From contig DFDV01000024.1 of the NCBI GenBank assembly GCA_002369025.1, positions 1-6,648 on the forward strand: DNA of 6,648 bases, given 5' to 3'. This DNA comes from Treponema sp. UBA3819 (GTDB lineage: Bacteria; Spirochaetota; Spirochaetia; Treponematales; Treponemataceae). The notes beneath the pieces were generated by a model, which saw only the letters and a list, made by a program, of their open reading frames with translations, was not told the origin of the DNA and did no database searches. Each line of letters opens with the position of its first letter. The stretch's first letter is position 1. The translations under genes were made by a program, and so were the position numbers. Below, one piece after another: positions 1 to 5,504 of this stretch.

Positions 1-89
1 GGCGGCTGAATCTCTTTTGAAAGAAAATGATTGGTAAGATATTCCTCTAAAAAGCGCTTTTCTTCTTCATTCAAAAGAGTCTTCAGCAT
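1..89 (-). CDS. 5' fragment of an unidentified gene, cut by the window edge
   Basis: An open frame starts with ATG at 89 and runs off the left edge after 29 codons. The visible N-terminus is charged and probably helical (MLKTLLNEEEKRF, then LEEYLTNHF). It starts 22 nt after the stop of the upstream lipoprotein gene on the same strand, so it could be the next gene of the same transcript. The ribosome binding site is poor: only a GGA about 10 nt before the ATG. A second ATG further upstream, in another frame, stops after six codons. I do not recognise the family from so little sequence. The call rests only on the open frame and its position. Confidence 0.4.
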   Translation of the reverse strand, partial: MLKTLLNEEEKRFLEEYLTNHFLSKEIQP

Positions 90-111
90 AGAACAATTTC
101 CATTTGTAAGC

Positions 112-1593
112 CTAGTGTTCCCACATCCTTGTCATAAGATTTGAATTAGTTATTTCACCGTCAGAGCAGATAACTTTCCACTCCCCTATGTAAGGGTAAG
201 TTCCCCTCGCTGTCCTTTTAACCGTCCCAAATTCTTCCATAGTGCCATTATACTGAATTTTAATGTTAGATTTAGATACCTTGTCATAATCTACTATATC
301 AGCAAATGAATAATAATATAGTTCTTTGAGTGATTTAGGAAGTGTAATATTTTTAAGATTTTCGCAGAATTGAAACGAAAACGGACCAATACTCTCTATT
401 CCCTCTTTAAATTCAATTGAGATAAGGTTTTTGCAGCTTCCAAAAACACCGTTAGCTATATAAGAAACCAGACCAGGTACTATGAATTTTTTAAGTCCTG
501 TACAATCTCTAAAAGCACTTTGTTCTATTGAAAAGCGGCCGCTTTTCGGCCAGACAATACTAGAATCCTCAAGTCCACTACAGCCACAAAAAGCTAAATC
601 ACTTATCTCAGTCAGCGTCGTAGAAGGCAACTGCACATACTTAAGGTTTTTACATCCACAGAAGGCATATTTCCCAATAGTCGTGATACCATTAGGAAAA
701 AATACTTTTACAATAGAAGTATTCTTGTATATATCTTCAGTGTACTTTCCGCTGTTATCCACACAACCAATCATATTCCTCTCAATAGATCCACTCAAGT
801 TAGTCATTCCGCTCATATCCAGAGTGAAGTTATTTTTGGTATTTGCAAAGGCCGTCTTTACATCATCGTTAAAGGAAAGAGTTGTGGCAGAGCTATCTGA
901 AAAATAGGCTTCACAAGTTACGCCATCTTTGCTGGTAAAAGAAGACTTGTTTTTTGTGACATAGGTATTAAATTCTTCCAAAGTGCCGTAAAAGTCAGCC
1001 CATCTGGCATACACAGTCGTGTCAGTAGTAAGCGGATTGATAAAAATAAAGGGGACATTACATTCCTTGTCCATATACCAGCCTACAAAGCTTTTTTTAT
1101 CCTTTGTAGGGTTTGTCGGCTTTTTGGGGTAGGCTCCATACTCAACCGTCTCACTAACCACTACAGAACCGCCGTTTGTCTCGTAGCGTATGGTGTGACA
1201 ATTTTCCTCAACTTTCCAGTTTGCCACCAGCGTAAGGTCTTTTGTTACGGGAAGCTCAAAATTATAGTAAATGCTAGAAACTGTCTCACCATTTTTTTCA
1301 TACCAGCCGGCAAAATCACAGTGCTTTCTCTGAGGAGCCACCGGCTTTTCTTCGCTGGTTATTGCGCTTCCATATTTAACGGTAATTGTTTTTTTAATTT
1401 CCGGGGTAAGATCGTTTTGCCAGTAACCGTCGCCACTCAAAAAAGTAACCGTACATTTCTTTTCTTCCTTCGGTGAGTCATCGTCGTCATTCTTACAGGA
1501 AGCAAAAAATCCCAGAAGACAAACCGCTGAGAAAAGAGTCAGTATCAGCAGGACTGTAGATTTACATGAAGATTTTCCTCTTGCCTTACACAT
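112..1593 (-). CDS. Surface lipoprotein with two InlB-type B-repeats and BspA-like leucine-rich repeats
   Basis: A predicted lipoprotein of 493 aa. The N-terminus has basic residues, a hydrophobic stretch (about 14-30) and a lipobox FAS-C with lipidated Cys33, followed by the acidic linker KNDDDDSP. Two Listeria/Bacteroides-type B-repeats follow at about 47-127 and 134-199, each ending in the FAGWY...ANW or FVGWY...ARW pattern. BspA-type LRR_5 repeats lie at about 289-444 (repeating unit IG..AF.GC.NLK...LP). A C-terminal cap (YNGTMEEF, then VICSDGEI) is shared with the neighbouring lipoprotein. Such proteins are typically surface-exposed adhesins or binding scaffolds; the ligand cannot be read from sequence. 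ATG at 1593 is preferred because GGAGG (1601-1605) lies 7 nt upstream. The in-frame GTG at 1596 would leave only 4 nt. It is a diverged paralogue of the gene at 1776-3113. Confidence 0.9.
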   Translation of the reverse strand: MCKARGKSSCKSTVLLILTLFSAVCLLGFFASCKNDDDDSPKEEKKCTVTFLSGDGYWQNDLTPEIKKTITVKYGSAITSEEKPVAPQRKHCDFAGWYEKNGETVSSIYYNFELPVTKDLTLVANWKVEENCHTIRYETNGGSVVVSETVEYGAYPKKPTNPTKDKKSFVGWYMDKECNVPFIFINPLTTDTTVYARWADFYGTLEEFNTYVTKNKSSFTSKDGVTCEAYFSDSSATTLSFNDDVKTAFANTKNNFTLDMSGMTNLSGSIERNMIGCVDNSGKYTEDIYKNTSIVKVFFPNGITTIGKYAFCGCKNLKYVQLPSTTLTEISDLAFCGCSGLEDSSIVWPKSGRFSIEQSAFRDCTGLKKFIVPGLVSYIANGVFGSCKNLISIEFKEGIESIGPFSFQFCENLKNITLPKSLKELYYYSFADIVDYDKVSKSNIKIQYNGTMEEFGTVKRTARGTYPYIGEWKVICSDGEITNSNLMTRMWEH

Positions 1594-1600
1594 CACAAAG

Positions 1601-1605
1601 CCTCC
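1601..1605 (-). promoter_or_regulatory. Ribosome binding site that decides the start of the 493-aa lipoprotein
   Basis: On the minus strand AAGGAGG stands 7 nt before ATG 1593 and 4 nt before GTG 1596, which favours the ATG. The site lies inside one copy of the direct repeat that borders the intergenic palindrome cluster, so the hairpins upstream could affect ribosome access (inference). Confidence 0.7.
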
Positions 1606-1676
1606 TTTGAAAACTTCGCGTTAGCGGTCGTGCAGGAGGCACGATATCGCAGTTTTGCCGACGGCAAAATCTGCAT

Positions 1677-1710
1677 GTGATAAAAAGTACACGGAAGTAC
1701 TTTTTATCAC
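1677..1710. repeat. Perfect 14-bp hairpin in the intergenic cluster
   Basis: GTGATAAAAAGTAC pairs exactly with GTACTTTTTATCAC around the loop ACGGAA. The run of T lies inside the stem and no U-tract follows the stem on either strand, so it is not a standard intrinsic terminator. It could be an mRNA-stabilising or processing hairpin between the two lipoprotein genes, or part of a mobile palindromic element. No protein-binding role can be assigned from sequence. Confidence 0.7.
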
Positions 1711-1775
1711 GCCTCCTTATAAACTCCGCGTTAGCGGTCGTGCCTCTTTGTTAAAACTATCAGAGCCACCCGGTT

Positions 1776-3113
1776 TTATTTTGTACGCAAATACACCTTT
1801 GAATCACTTATTTCACCGTCAGAACAGACAATGGTAAAGGCGTCCTTTCCGTTGCTGACAGAGGGTATGCTAATTTTCTTAAACTGCTCCATAGTACCAT
1901 TGTACTTTATTTTTGTGTTGCCGAAAACACTTTCCAAAAAGGCAAATGGATGCAGGGTCTTTAGCGATGCAGGAAGTACGGGTACTAATTTCTCTATGCC
2001 GGCAAAAGCATTTTCACCAATTTCTTCCACGCCTTCCGGTATAACCACGTTGGTAAGGTCGTCATTATCCTGGAAACTGCTGACACCAATCTTTTTGAGC
2101 GTATCCGGAAGTGCCAGTTCTTTCAGTTTGCATTTTCTAAAGGCTTCATCACCAATTATCTCGAGTTTTTCCGGTAATGTCACATAGCGAATATCAGCAT
2201 CATAAAAGGCTTTCTTACCAATTTCTTTTACATTGTAAGGTAATATAATTTGTTCTAACGACCGGGAGCCTTCAAAAAGTCCCTCATCTATCTTTGTTAA
2301 TGTACTTAATCCTGAAATGTTCAGTTTAAACTCAGGGTCATGGTTAGAATAGCGACGGCCCTTTTTTTCCTTAAACCAGGTGCAAACATTATCCTTGTTC
2401 TTAGACAGATAGGTTTCATCGCCCCCGTATATGTAAATATCGTCGTATTGGTCAAATACCTGTTTAAACAATTCCTCAATCTTTCCCCTCCAGTCCACTA
2501 TGTAGGCATAAAGGGTAATGGGTTCGCTCACCCTCGTTGTAGCAAAATCAAAAATCTGATTGAACTTAGTGCTTGTAAACCAGCCGGCAAAAACCTTCTG
2601 CTTACTCATGTCCTTGGGTGCACCCGGATTTGGAACAAGCTCTCCAGGGAAAATATAGACCGGATCAGTTTTTAGATAATCATACGTAGTATCAAATGTA
2701 ATCTTTATCTTAGCCTTATAGTTCCAGCCCGCAGAGAGCACTATATCATCAGTAATTTCCTTACCAAAAGAATATGCTTGCGTAGAAAGAGCGCTTCCTA
2801 TCGGCTCATACCAGCCGGTAAAGCCCGCTTCATCGCTTACAGGATCCGCAGGTTTTTGCTCAAAACCTGTACTTCCGTAGGGAATGGTTATTACCTTGTC
2901 AAAAATTTTGTTTTCACCTTCCTTCCAGTAACCGCCTTTTCCGCTTCCATCGGTTGTATGAAAAGTCATCGTCACCGTTTCTGGTGTCTTTTTACTAGGA
3001 GAGTCATCGTTGTCGTCATTTTTGCAGGAATATATTGACGCACAAAAGACGGCCATCAGGAAGATACCCAAGACCGCCTTCCATGCGGCATTCCATTTTG
3101 TATGCCACATCAT
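1776..3113 (-). CDS. Surface lipoprotein with two InlB-type B-repeats and BspA-like LRRs, coupled to the last peptide gene
   Basis: A predicted lipoprotein of 445 aa. The hydrophobic segment is at about 13-29, with lipobox IYS-C (Cys30), an atypical box of the kind spirochaetes tolerate, then KNDDNDDSP. B-repeats lie at about 47-130 and 136-205 (FTGWYEP...SAGW; FAGWFTS...YAYI). A linker leads to LRR_5 repeats at about 268-397 with the IG..AF...L..L.LP rhythm. The C-terminal YNGTMEQF and IVCSDGEI motifs match the paralogue downstream. The start is clear: GAGGAGG is 7 nt before ATG 3113. The gene begins only 18 nt after the stop of the 147-aa peptide gene, so cotranscription is likely. This places a surface lipoprotein in the peptide operon; anchor, receptor, immunity or adhesin roles are all possible (inference). 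A damaged copy of its first about 25 codons is found at 4317-4397. Confidence 0.9.
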   Translation of the reverse strand: MMWHTKWNAAWKAVLGIFLMAVFCASIYSCKNDDNDDSPSKKTPETVTMTFHTTDGSGKGGYWKEGENKIFDKVITIPYGSTGFEQKPADPVSDEAGFTGWYEPIGSALSTQAYSFGKEITDDIVLSAGWNYKAKIKITFDTTYDYLKTDPVYIFPGELVPNPGAPKDMSKQKVFAGWFTSTKFNQIFDFATTRVSEPITLYAYIVDWRGKIEELFKQVFDQYDDIYIYGGDETYLSKNKDNVCTWFKEKKGRRYSNHDPEFKLNISGLSTLTKIDEGLFEGSRSLEQIILPYNVKEIGKKAFYDADIRYVTLPEKLEIIGDEAFRKCKLKELALPDTLKKIGVSSFQDNDDLTNVVIPEGVEEIGENAFAGIEKLVPVLPASLKTLHPFAFLESVFGNTKIKYNGTMEQFKKISIPSVSNGKDAFTIVCSDGEISDSKVYLRTK

Positions 3114-3607
3114 TTTCTTGCCTCCTCTTTTCTAGCCAATCACGCTGCCGTTACCCGAATTGCTGCCGGAACTTGATGAAGCATTATTTACCGTCTGCTT
3201 CTTCTGCTTACGGGAAAAGGCCCATGCAAGTGCCGCTCCAGCAATGCCGCCCAGGGCTATTCCCAGTCCCGTCTGCCAGTTTAAGCCAAACTGGTAGGTT
3301 CCGCCTGCCACTGCTTCAAGGTCATCCTCATCCAGATCCATCATTTCTTCAGAGTCTGTTTCCGGCGCGCGTTCTGCATTCTGATCATTGCATGCCTTTT
3401 TCAGCTCCGCTACATCCAGGTCAGGATAAGTCTCATGCAGTTTTTCCAGGGCTTGGTCCAGACTGTCTGACTCACTGATGATTTTTTCTACATTCTCAAA
3501 TTCCGGGTTTTCTGCTACTGCACGGATGGTTTCTTCTGAGCAGCCTGCCTGCTTCATGTTATCTATAAGTTTCATAATCCAGCCTCCGTTTTACCCTGCT
3601 TCCGCAG
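3044..3607. repeat. Duplicated block, copy in module 2
   Basis: This block of about 560 bp aligns to 4323-4881. It covers the 5' end of the lipoprotein gene, the whole 147-aa peptide gene and the leader stretch TGCGGAAGCAGGGTAAAACG before it. Identity is very high in the peptide gene and drops to roughly 70% in the lipoprotein part. That is consistent with selection or gene conversion on the peptide gene and decay of the lipoprotein part in the other copy. Confidence 0.85.
3132..3575 (-). CDS. Double-glycine (Nif11/NHLP-like) leader peptide precursor, module 2, 147 aa
   Basis: A peptide precursor with an acidic, helical leader (1-92) ending in LDEDDLEAVAGG, the conserved end of Nif11-like and NHLP natural-product leaders, cleaved after GG by C39-peptidase exporters. 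The leader also has the family motif ETYPDLDVAELKK (48-60). The predicted core (93-147) begins TYQFGLNW, has one hydrophobic Gly-rich segment (about 103-120, GLGIALGGIAGAALAWAF, with GxxxG-like spacing), a basic stop RKQKKQ and a Ser/Gly/Asn tail. No core Cys is present, and Ser/Thr are mainly in the tail, which argues against lanthipeptide rings. GGAGG is 7 nt before ATG 3575. The protein differs from the 4406-4849 copy by four residues, all in the leader. Product activity is unknown: membrane-active bacteriocin or exported surface peptide are the candidates. Confidence 0.85.
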   Translation of the reverse strand: MKLIDNMKQAGCSEETIRAVAENPEFENVEKIISESDSLDQALEKLHETYPDLDVAELKKACNDQNAERAPETDSEEMMDLDEDDLEAVAGGTYQFGLNWQTGLGIALGGIAGAALAWAFSRKQKKQTVNNASSSSGSNSGNGSVIG

Positions 3608-3660
3608 TTCTTATACTTCCTCTATCAGCAAATCGTCTGTCTTTCCGATGCTTGCCTATA
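3608..3660 (-). other. Gap between module-2 peptide genes, possible scar of a lost middle gene
   Basis: This stretch lies where module 1 has the 199-aa gene. Close to the shared TGCGGAAGCAGGGTAAAACG block the minus strand reads AGAGGAAGTATAAG, resembling the end of the 199-aa gene (ACAGGAATTATAAG, containing its TAA stop). A further GCATC matches about 30 nt upstream of that. The match is short and may be chance. The simplest reading is that module 2 once had, and lost, the middle peptide gene. Confidence 0.3.
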
Positions 3661-4179
3661 CTATGCCGGCTCAGTTGCGTTCTGGAAGCCCGGACTACTG
3701 TCCTTCGGTGCGTCCGCAGGCGTTTCCTTCTTCTTAACAGATGTATTGACCAGGATCGCTACACTGCTGCCTGCAATAGCTCCAATCAGCGGACGACCCA
3801 TAGCCGAACAGCCTATCGCTACTGCCGCACCTAATGCCAGTCCTGCCCAGTTCTCTTTGAGCCAGCTGCCAAAACTTCCGCCCGCCACCGCCTCAAGCTC
3901 ATCTTCGGCAAGTTCCACTACTTTCTCGCTTTCCGCGTCAGCGGCAATTTCCCGGGCCTTCTTTACATACTCATCAAACTGTTTTTTCAGTTCTTCATAT
4001 TTCAGCAAAGGAAACTTTTCACTCAGTTTGCGGCAGGCTTCATCTATATTGCTGCATGATGCTATGATTTTCTGAATTTCTTCGATTCCAAACTCTGTTT
4101 CAAAGTCTGTCAGTGCATGGACATCTGCGCCATTTTTTACGGCCATTTCATACAGATCTTTCTTATCCAGCATTTCCAT
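3661..4179 (-). CDS. Double-glycine (Nif11/NHLP-like) leader peptide precursor, module 2, 172 aa
   Basis: The first gene of module 2 and the counterpart of the 165-aa gene at 5505-6002. The leader (1-101) contains DFETEFGIEEIQKIIASC, then EKFPLLKYEELKKQFDEY, and ends VELAEDELEAVAGG, slightly diverged from the LDEDDLEAVAGG of its sisters. The core (102-172) opens with SFGSWLKENW, an amphipathic motif shared with two sister peptides. Hydrophobic runs follow on either side of GRP (about 112-128 and 131-144), with one Cys (124), and then a charged tail KKKETPADAP. Two hydrophobic segments would let it insert as a hairpin (inference). GGAGG (4185-4189) lies 5 nt before ATG 4179. A promoter lies about 90 nt upstream, and the next peptide gene follows after an 85-nt gap. 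Confidence 0.83.
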   Translation of the reverse strand: MEMLDKKDLYEMAVKNGADVHALTDFETEFGIEEIQKIIASCSNIDEACRKLSEKFPLLKYEELKKQFDEYVKKAREIAADAESEKVVELAEDELEAVAGGSFGSWLKENWAGLALGAAVAIGCSAMGRPLIGAIAGSSVAILVNTSVKKKETPADAPKDSSPGFQNATEPA

Positions 4180-4267
4180 ATACGCCTCCGTTCAAAGTTT
4201 CTGGTCTGCCGGGCATCACTTGTTCCGACTCTTGCCTTTTTCAACCTTGTCTTTCCTCTTACACTTA

Positions 4268-4297
4268 TTTATACGCTGATAAGGGAAGAAAGGCTAA
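4268..4297 (-). promoter_or_regulatory. Promoter of peptide module 2, ECF-like
   Basis: On the minus strand TTAGCC (4297-4292) is followed after 16 nt by CGTATA (4275-4270), read on as CGTATAAATA. The same two boxes with the same spacing precede module 1. The sequence around the boxes is almost invariant between the two sites, while only about half of the spacer bases match, as expected for a promoter. TTAGCC plus CGTATA at 16 nt resembles ECF sigma promoters (compare the CGTA -10 of the SigW type). A primary-sigma reading, TTAGCC-18-TATAAA, has a poor -35. About 88 nt separate the TATAAA from ATG 4179. Confidence 0.55.
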
Positions 4298-4316
4298 TAA
4301 AATTAGGATTTTTTTA

Positions 4317-4359
4317 AGATAAAAAAGACGGCCATAGGAAAAATCCCAGGACCGTCTTT
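4317..4359 (-). terminator. Intrinsic terminator of peptide module 1, formed from decayed signal-peptide sequence
   Basis: On the minus strand AAAGACGG (4359-4352) pairs with CCGTCTTT (4331-4324) around a 20-nt loop that may pair further (GG/CC next to the stem). The stem is followed directly by more T residues (TTTTTTATC in all from the stem end). This is a typical hairpin plus U-run, 47 nt after the stop of the 147-aa gene and upstream of the module-2 promoter. It lies inside the lipoprotein remnant. The intact lipoprotein gene has a weaker version of the same dyad at 3046-3080. Confidence 0.6.
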
Positions 4360-4397
4360 CATGCGGCAGTTTTCACTGCCTGCCACATCAGCTTCAT
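4317..4397 (-). pseudogene. Remnant of the 5' end of a lipoprotein gene
   Basis: This stretch matches the first about 25 codons of the lipoprotein gene at 1776-3113: ATGTGGCA, GCCGCATG and ATGGCCGTCTTT recur in order. In this copy the TGG of codon 11 is TGA (4361-4359), one base is missing before ATGGCC, and the GGAGG before the start has been lost. Only MKLMWQAVKTAA could be translated from ATG 4397. Similarity stops near 4320, directly before the module-2 promoter region. It sits after the 147-aa gene exactly as the intact lipoprotein sits after that gene's twin, so it marks an ancestral peptide-lipoprotein pair. Confidence 0.75.
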
Positions 4398-4881
4398 TTT
4401 TATCTCTAACCGATTACGCTGCCGTTACCCGAATTGCTGCCGGAACTTGATGAAGCATTATTTACTGTCTGCTTCTTCTGCTTGCGGGAAAAGGCCCATG
4501 CAAGTGCCGCTCCAGCAATGCCGCCCAGGGCTATTCCCAGTCCCGTCTGCCAGTTTAAGCCAAACTGGTAGGTTCCGCCTGCCACTGCTTCAAGGTCATC
4601 CTCATCCAGATCCATCATTTCTTCAGAATCTGTATCCGGCGCGCGTTCTGCATTCTGATCATTGCATGCCTTTTTCAGCTCCGCTACATCCAGATCAGGA
4701 TAAGTCTCATGCAGTTTTTCCAGGGCTTGGTCCAGACTGTCTGAGTCACTGATGATTTTTTCAATATTTTCAAACTCCGGATTCTCTGCTACTGCACGGA
4801 TGATTTCTTCTGAGCAGCCTGCCTGCTTCATGTTATCTATAAGTTTCATAAGCTTACCTCCGTTTTACCCTGCTTCCGCAG
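4323..4881. repeat. Duplicated block, copy in module 1
   Basis: The partner of 3044-3607, in the same orientation, about 1.3 kb away. The block lies in larger modules that are also related upstream (the 165/172-aa genes and their promoters), so the original event was probably a tandem duplication of a whole promoter-peptides-lipoprotein unit. Two direct repeats this close could recombine and delete or amplify the 172-aa gene between them. Confidence 0.85.
4406..4849 (-). CDS. Double-glycine (Nif11/NHLP-like) leader peptide precursor, module 1, 147 aa
   Basis: The near-identical twin of the gene at 3132-3575. By direct comparison I count 16 base differences over 444. The four protein changes (T16I, V29I, E35D, E72D relative to the twin) all fall in the leader. 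The five base changes in the core and stop region are all silent, so the predicted 55-residue product after GG92 is the same. The architecture is as in the twin: leader ending LDEDDLEAVAGG, one hydrophobic Gly-rich helix, basic residues, Ser/Gly/Asn tail. GGAGG is 6 nt before ATG 4849. It is the last gene of module 1 and is followed by the lipoprotein remnant and terminator. A C39-type exporter is expected to process it, but none is in the window. Confidence 0.85.
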   Translation of the reverse strand: MKLIDNMKQAGCSEEIIRAVAENPEFENIEKIISDSDSLDQALEKLHETYPDLDVAELKKACNDQNAERAPDTDSEEMMDLDEDDLEAVAGGTYQFGLNWQTGLGIALGGIAGAALAWAFSRKQKKQTVNNASSSSGSNSGNGSVIG

Positions 4882-4884
4882 ACC

Positions 4885-5484
4885 TTATAATTCCTGTACG
4901 AGTGACGGAAGAATCGTTGATGCCGCAAACAGTCCCAACGTTGAGCCCATTCCCATTCCGCCACCGCCAGCAGCTTTTGCATTTGCATTTGATGCGCCCT
5001 CGCCCTGGGCGGCCATTTCGGCCCCCTGGCCCTCTGCGGCCTGGCTTGCTGCACCTGTACCTTTAGCAGCAGCCGCGCCACCTTTGAACTTACTGTACAT
5101 TGCCATGCCGCCTGCCGCCAGTGCCATACCTGCTGCCGCTCCAACCAGAATCGGCCAGTTCTTCTTGAACCAGCTGCCGACACTTCCGCCGGCAACAGCC
5201 TCAAGATCATCCTCGTCCAGGTCAACAACATCCTCGCTGTCCGGATTTGAATTTGCTTCAAGCTGGGCATCAACTTCCTGCTTTGCATCTTCTACCGTTT
5301 TTTTCAGCCATTCCTTGTCAAGTTGTGGATAGGTCTCGCAAATAGTATCTATCGCTTCTTCCATTGACCCGCAGGAAAGGATCAGGTCTTCCACCTTCTT
5401 CAGGTCTACGGCATTTACAGCTTCTTCCGTAGCACCCTGCTGCCTGTAGAAATCTTTCAGTGCCTTTTCGTCTATAATTTTCAT
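4885..5484 (-). CDS. Double-glycine (Nif11/NHLP-like) leader peptide precursor with long Gly/Ala-rich core, 199 aa
   Basis: The longest of the five precursors and the only one without a module-2 counterpart. The leader (1-100) has KKVEDLILSC, then ETYPQLDKEWLKK, and ends VDLDEDDLEAVAGG. The core (101-199) starts SVGSWFKKNWP like its sisters. Next come a hydrophobic segment (about 111-130, rich in Gly/Ala/Met), a basic SKFKGG, a low-complexity Gly/Ala/Gln/Glu linker (about 135-171), then GGGGMGMG and a second hydrophobic segment (about 181-196). It has no Cys in the core. The double hydrophobic design with a flexible linker suggests a membrane hairpin or a self-assembling peptide (inference). 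AAGGAG lies about 8 nt before ATG 5484, and the gene starts 20 nt after its upstream neighbour. Confidence 0.83.
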   Translation of the reverse strand: MKIIDEKALKDFYRQQGATEEAVNAVDLKKVEDLILSCGSMEEAIDTICETYPQLDKEWLKKTVEDAKQEVDAQLEANSNPDSEDVVDLDEDDLEAVAGGSVGSWFKKNWPILVGAAAGMALAAGGMAMYSKFKGGAAAAKGTGAASQAAEGQGAEMAAQGEGASNANAKAAGGGGMGMGSTLGLFAASTILPSLVQEL

Positions 5485-5504
5485 AGTACCTTCTCCTTTC
5501 TATC

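Larger units (their letters stand above)
1600..1743. repeat. Intergenic palindrome cluster bounded by a 33-34 bp direct repeat
   Basis: The unit at 1600-1633 (core CGCGTTAGCGGTCGTGC, preceded by GCCTCCTT and AAACT) recurs at 1711-1743 with a few changes and a 1-nt length difference. Between and overlapping the repeats are three dyads. 1628-1644 has arms TCGTGC/GCACGA. 1649-1674 pairs GCAGTTTTGCCG with CGGCAAAATCTGC, with one bulged base. 1677-1710 is a perfect 14-bp stem with a 6-nt loop. Both repeat copies read AAGGAGGC on the minus strand, so the Shine-Dalgarno sequence of the downstream gene is duplicated. The cluster fills most of the gap between the two lipoprotein genes. It resembles a dispersed palindromic repeat of the REP/MITE kind, but the number of genome copies is unknown. 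Confidence 0.75.

Noticed and set aside
1594..1596. GTG start of the 493-aa lipoprotein, three bases upstream
   Set aside because: It would lie only 4 nt from GGAGG. ATG 1593 at 7 nt is the better start, matching the spacing of the paralogous gene.
1677..1710. Intrinsic terminator between the two lipoprotein genes
   Set aside because: The stem is perfect but its T-run is inside the stem and no U-tract follows on either strand.
4854..5288. A 144-codon open frame on the minus strand inside the 199-aa gene
   Set aside because: It overlaps the 199-aa gene in another frame, is Arg/Gln/Trp-rich nonsense with no family features, and has no start signal of its own. It is a shadow of the Gly/Ala-rich codons.
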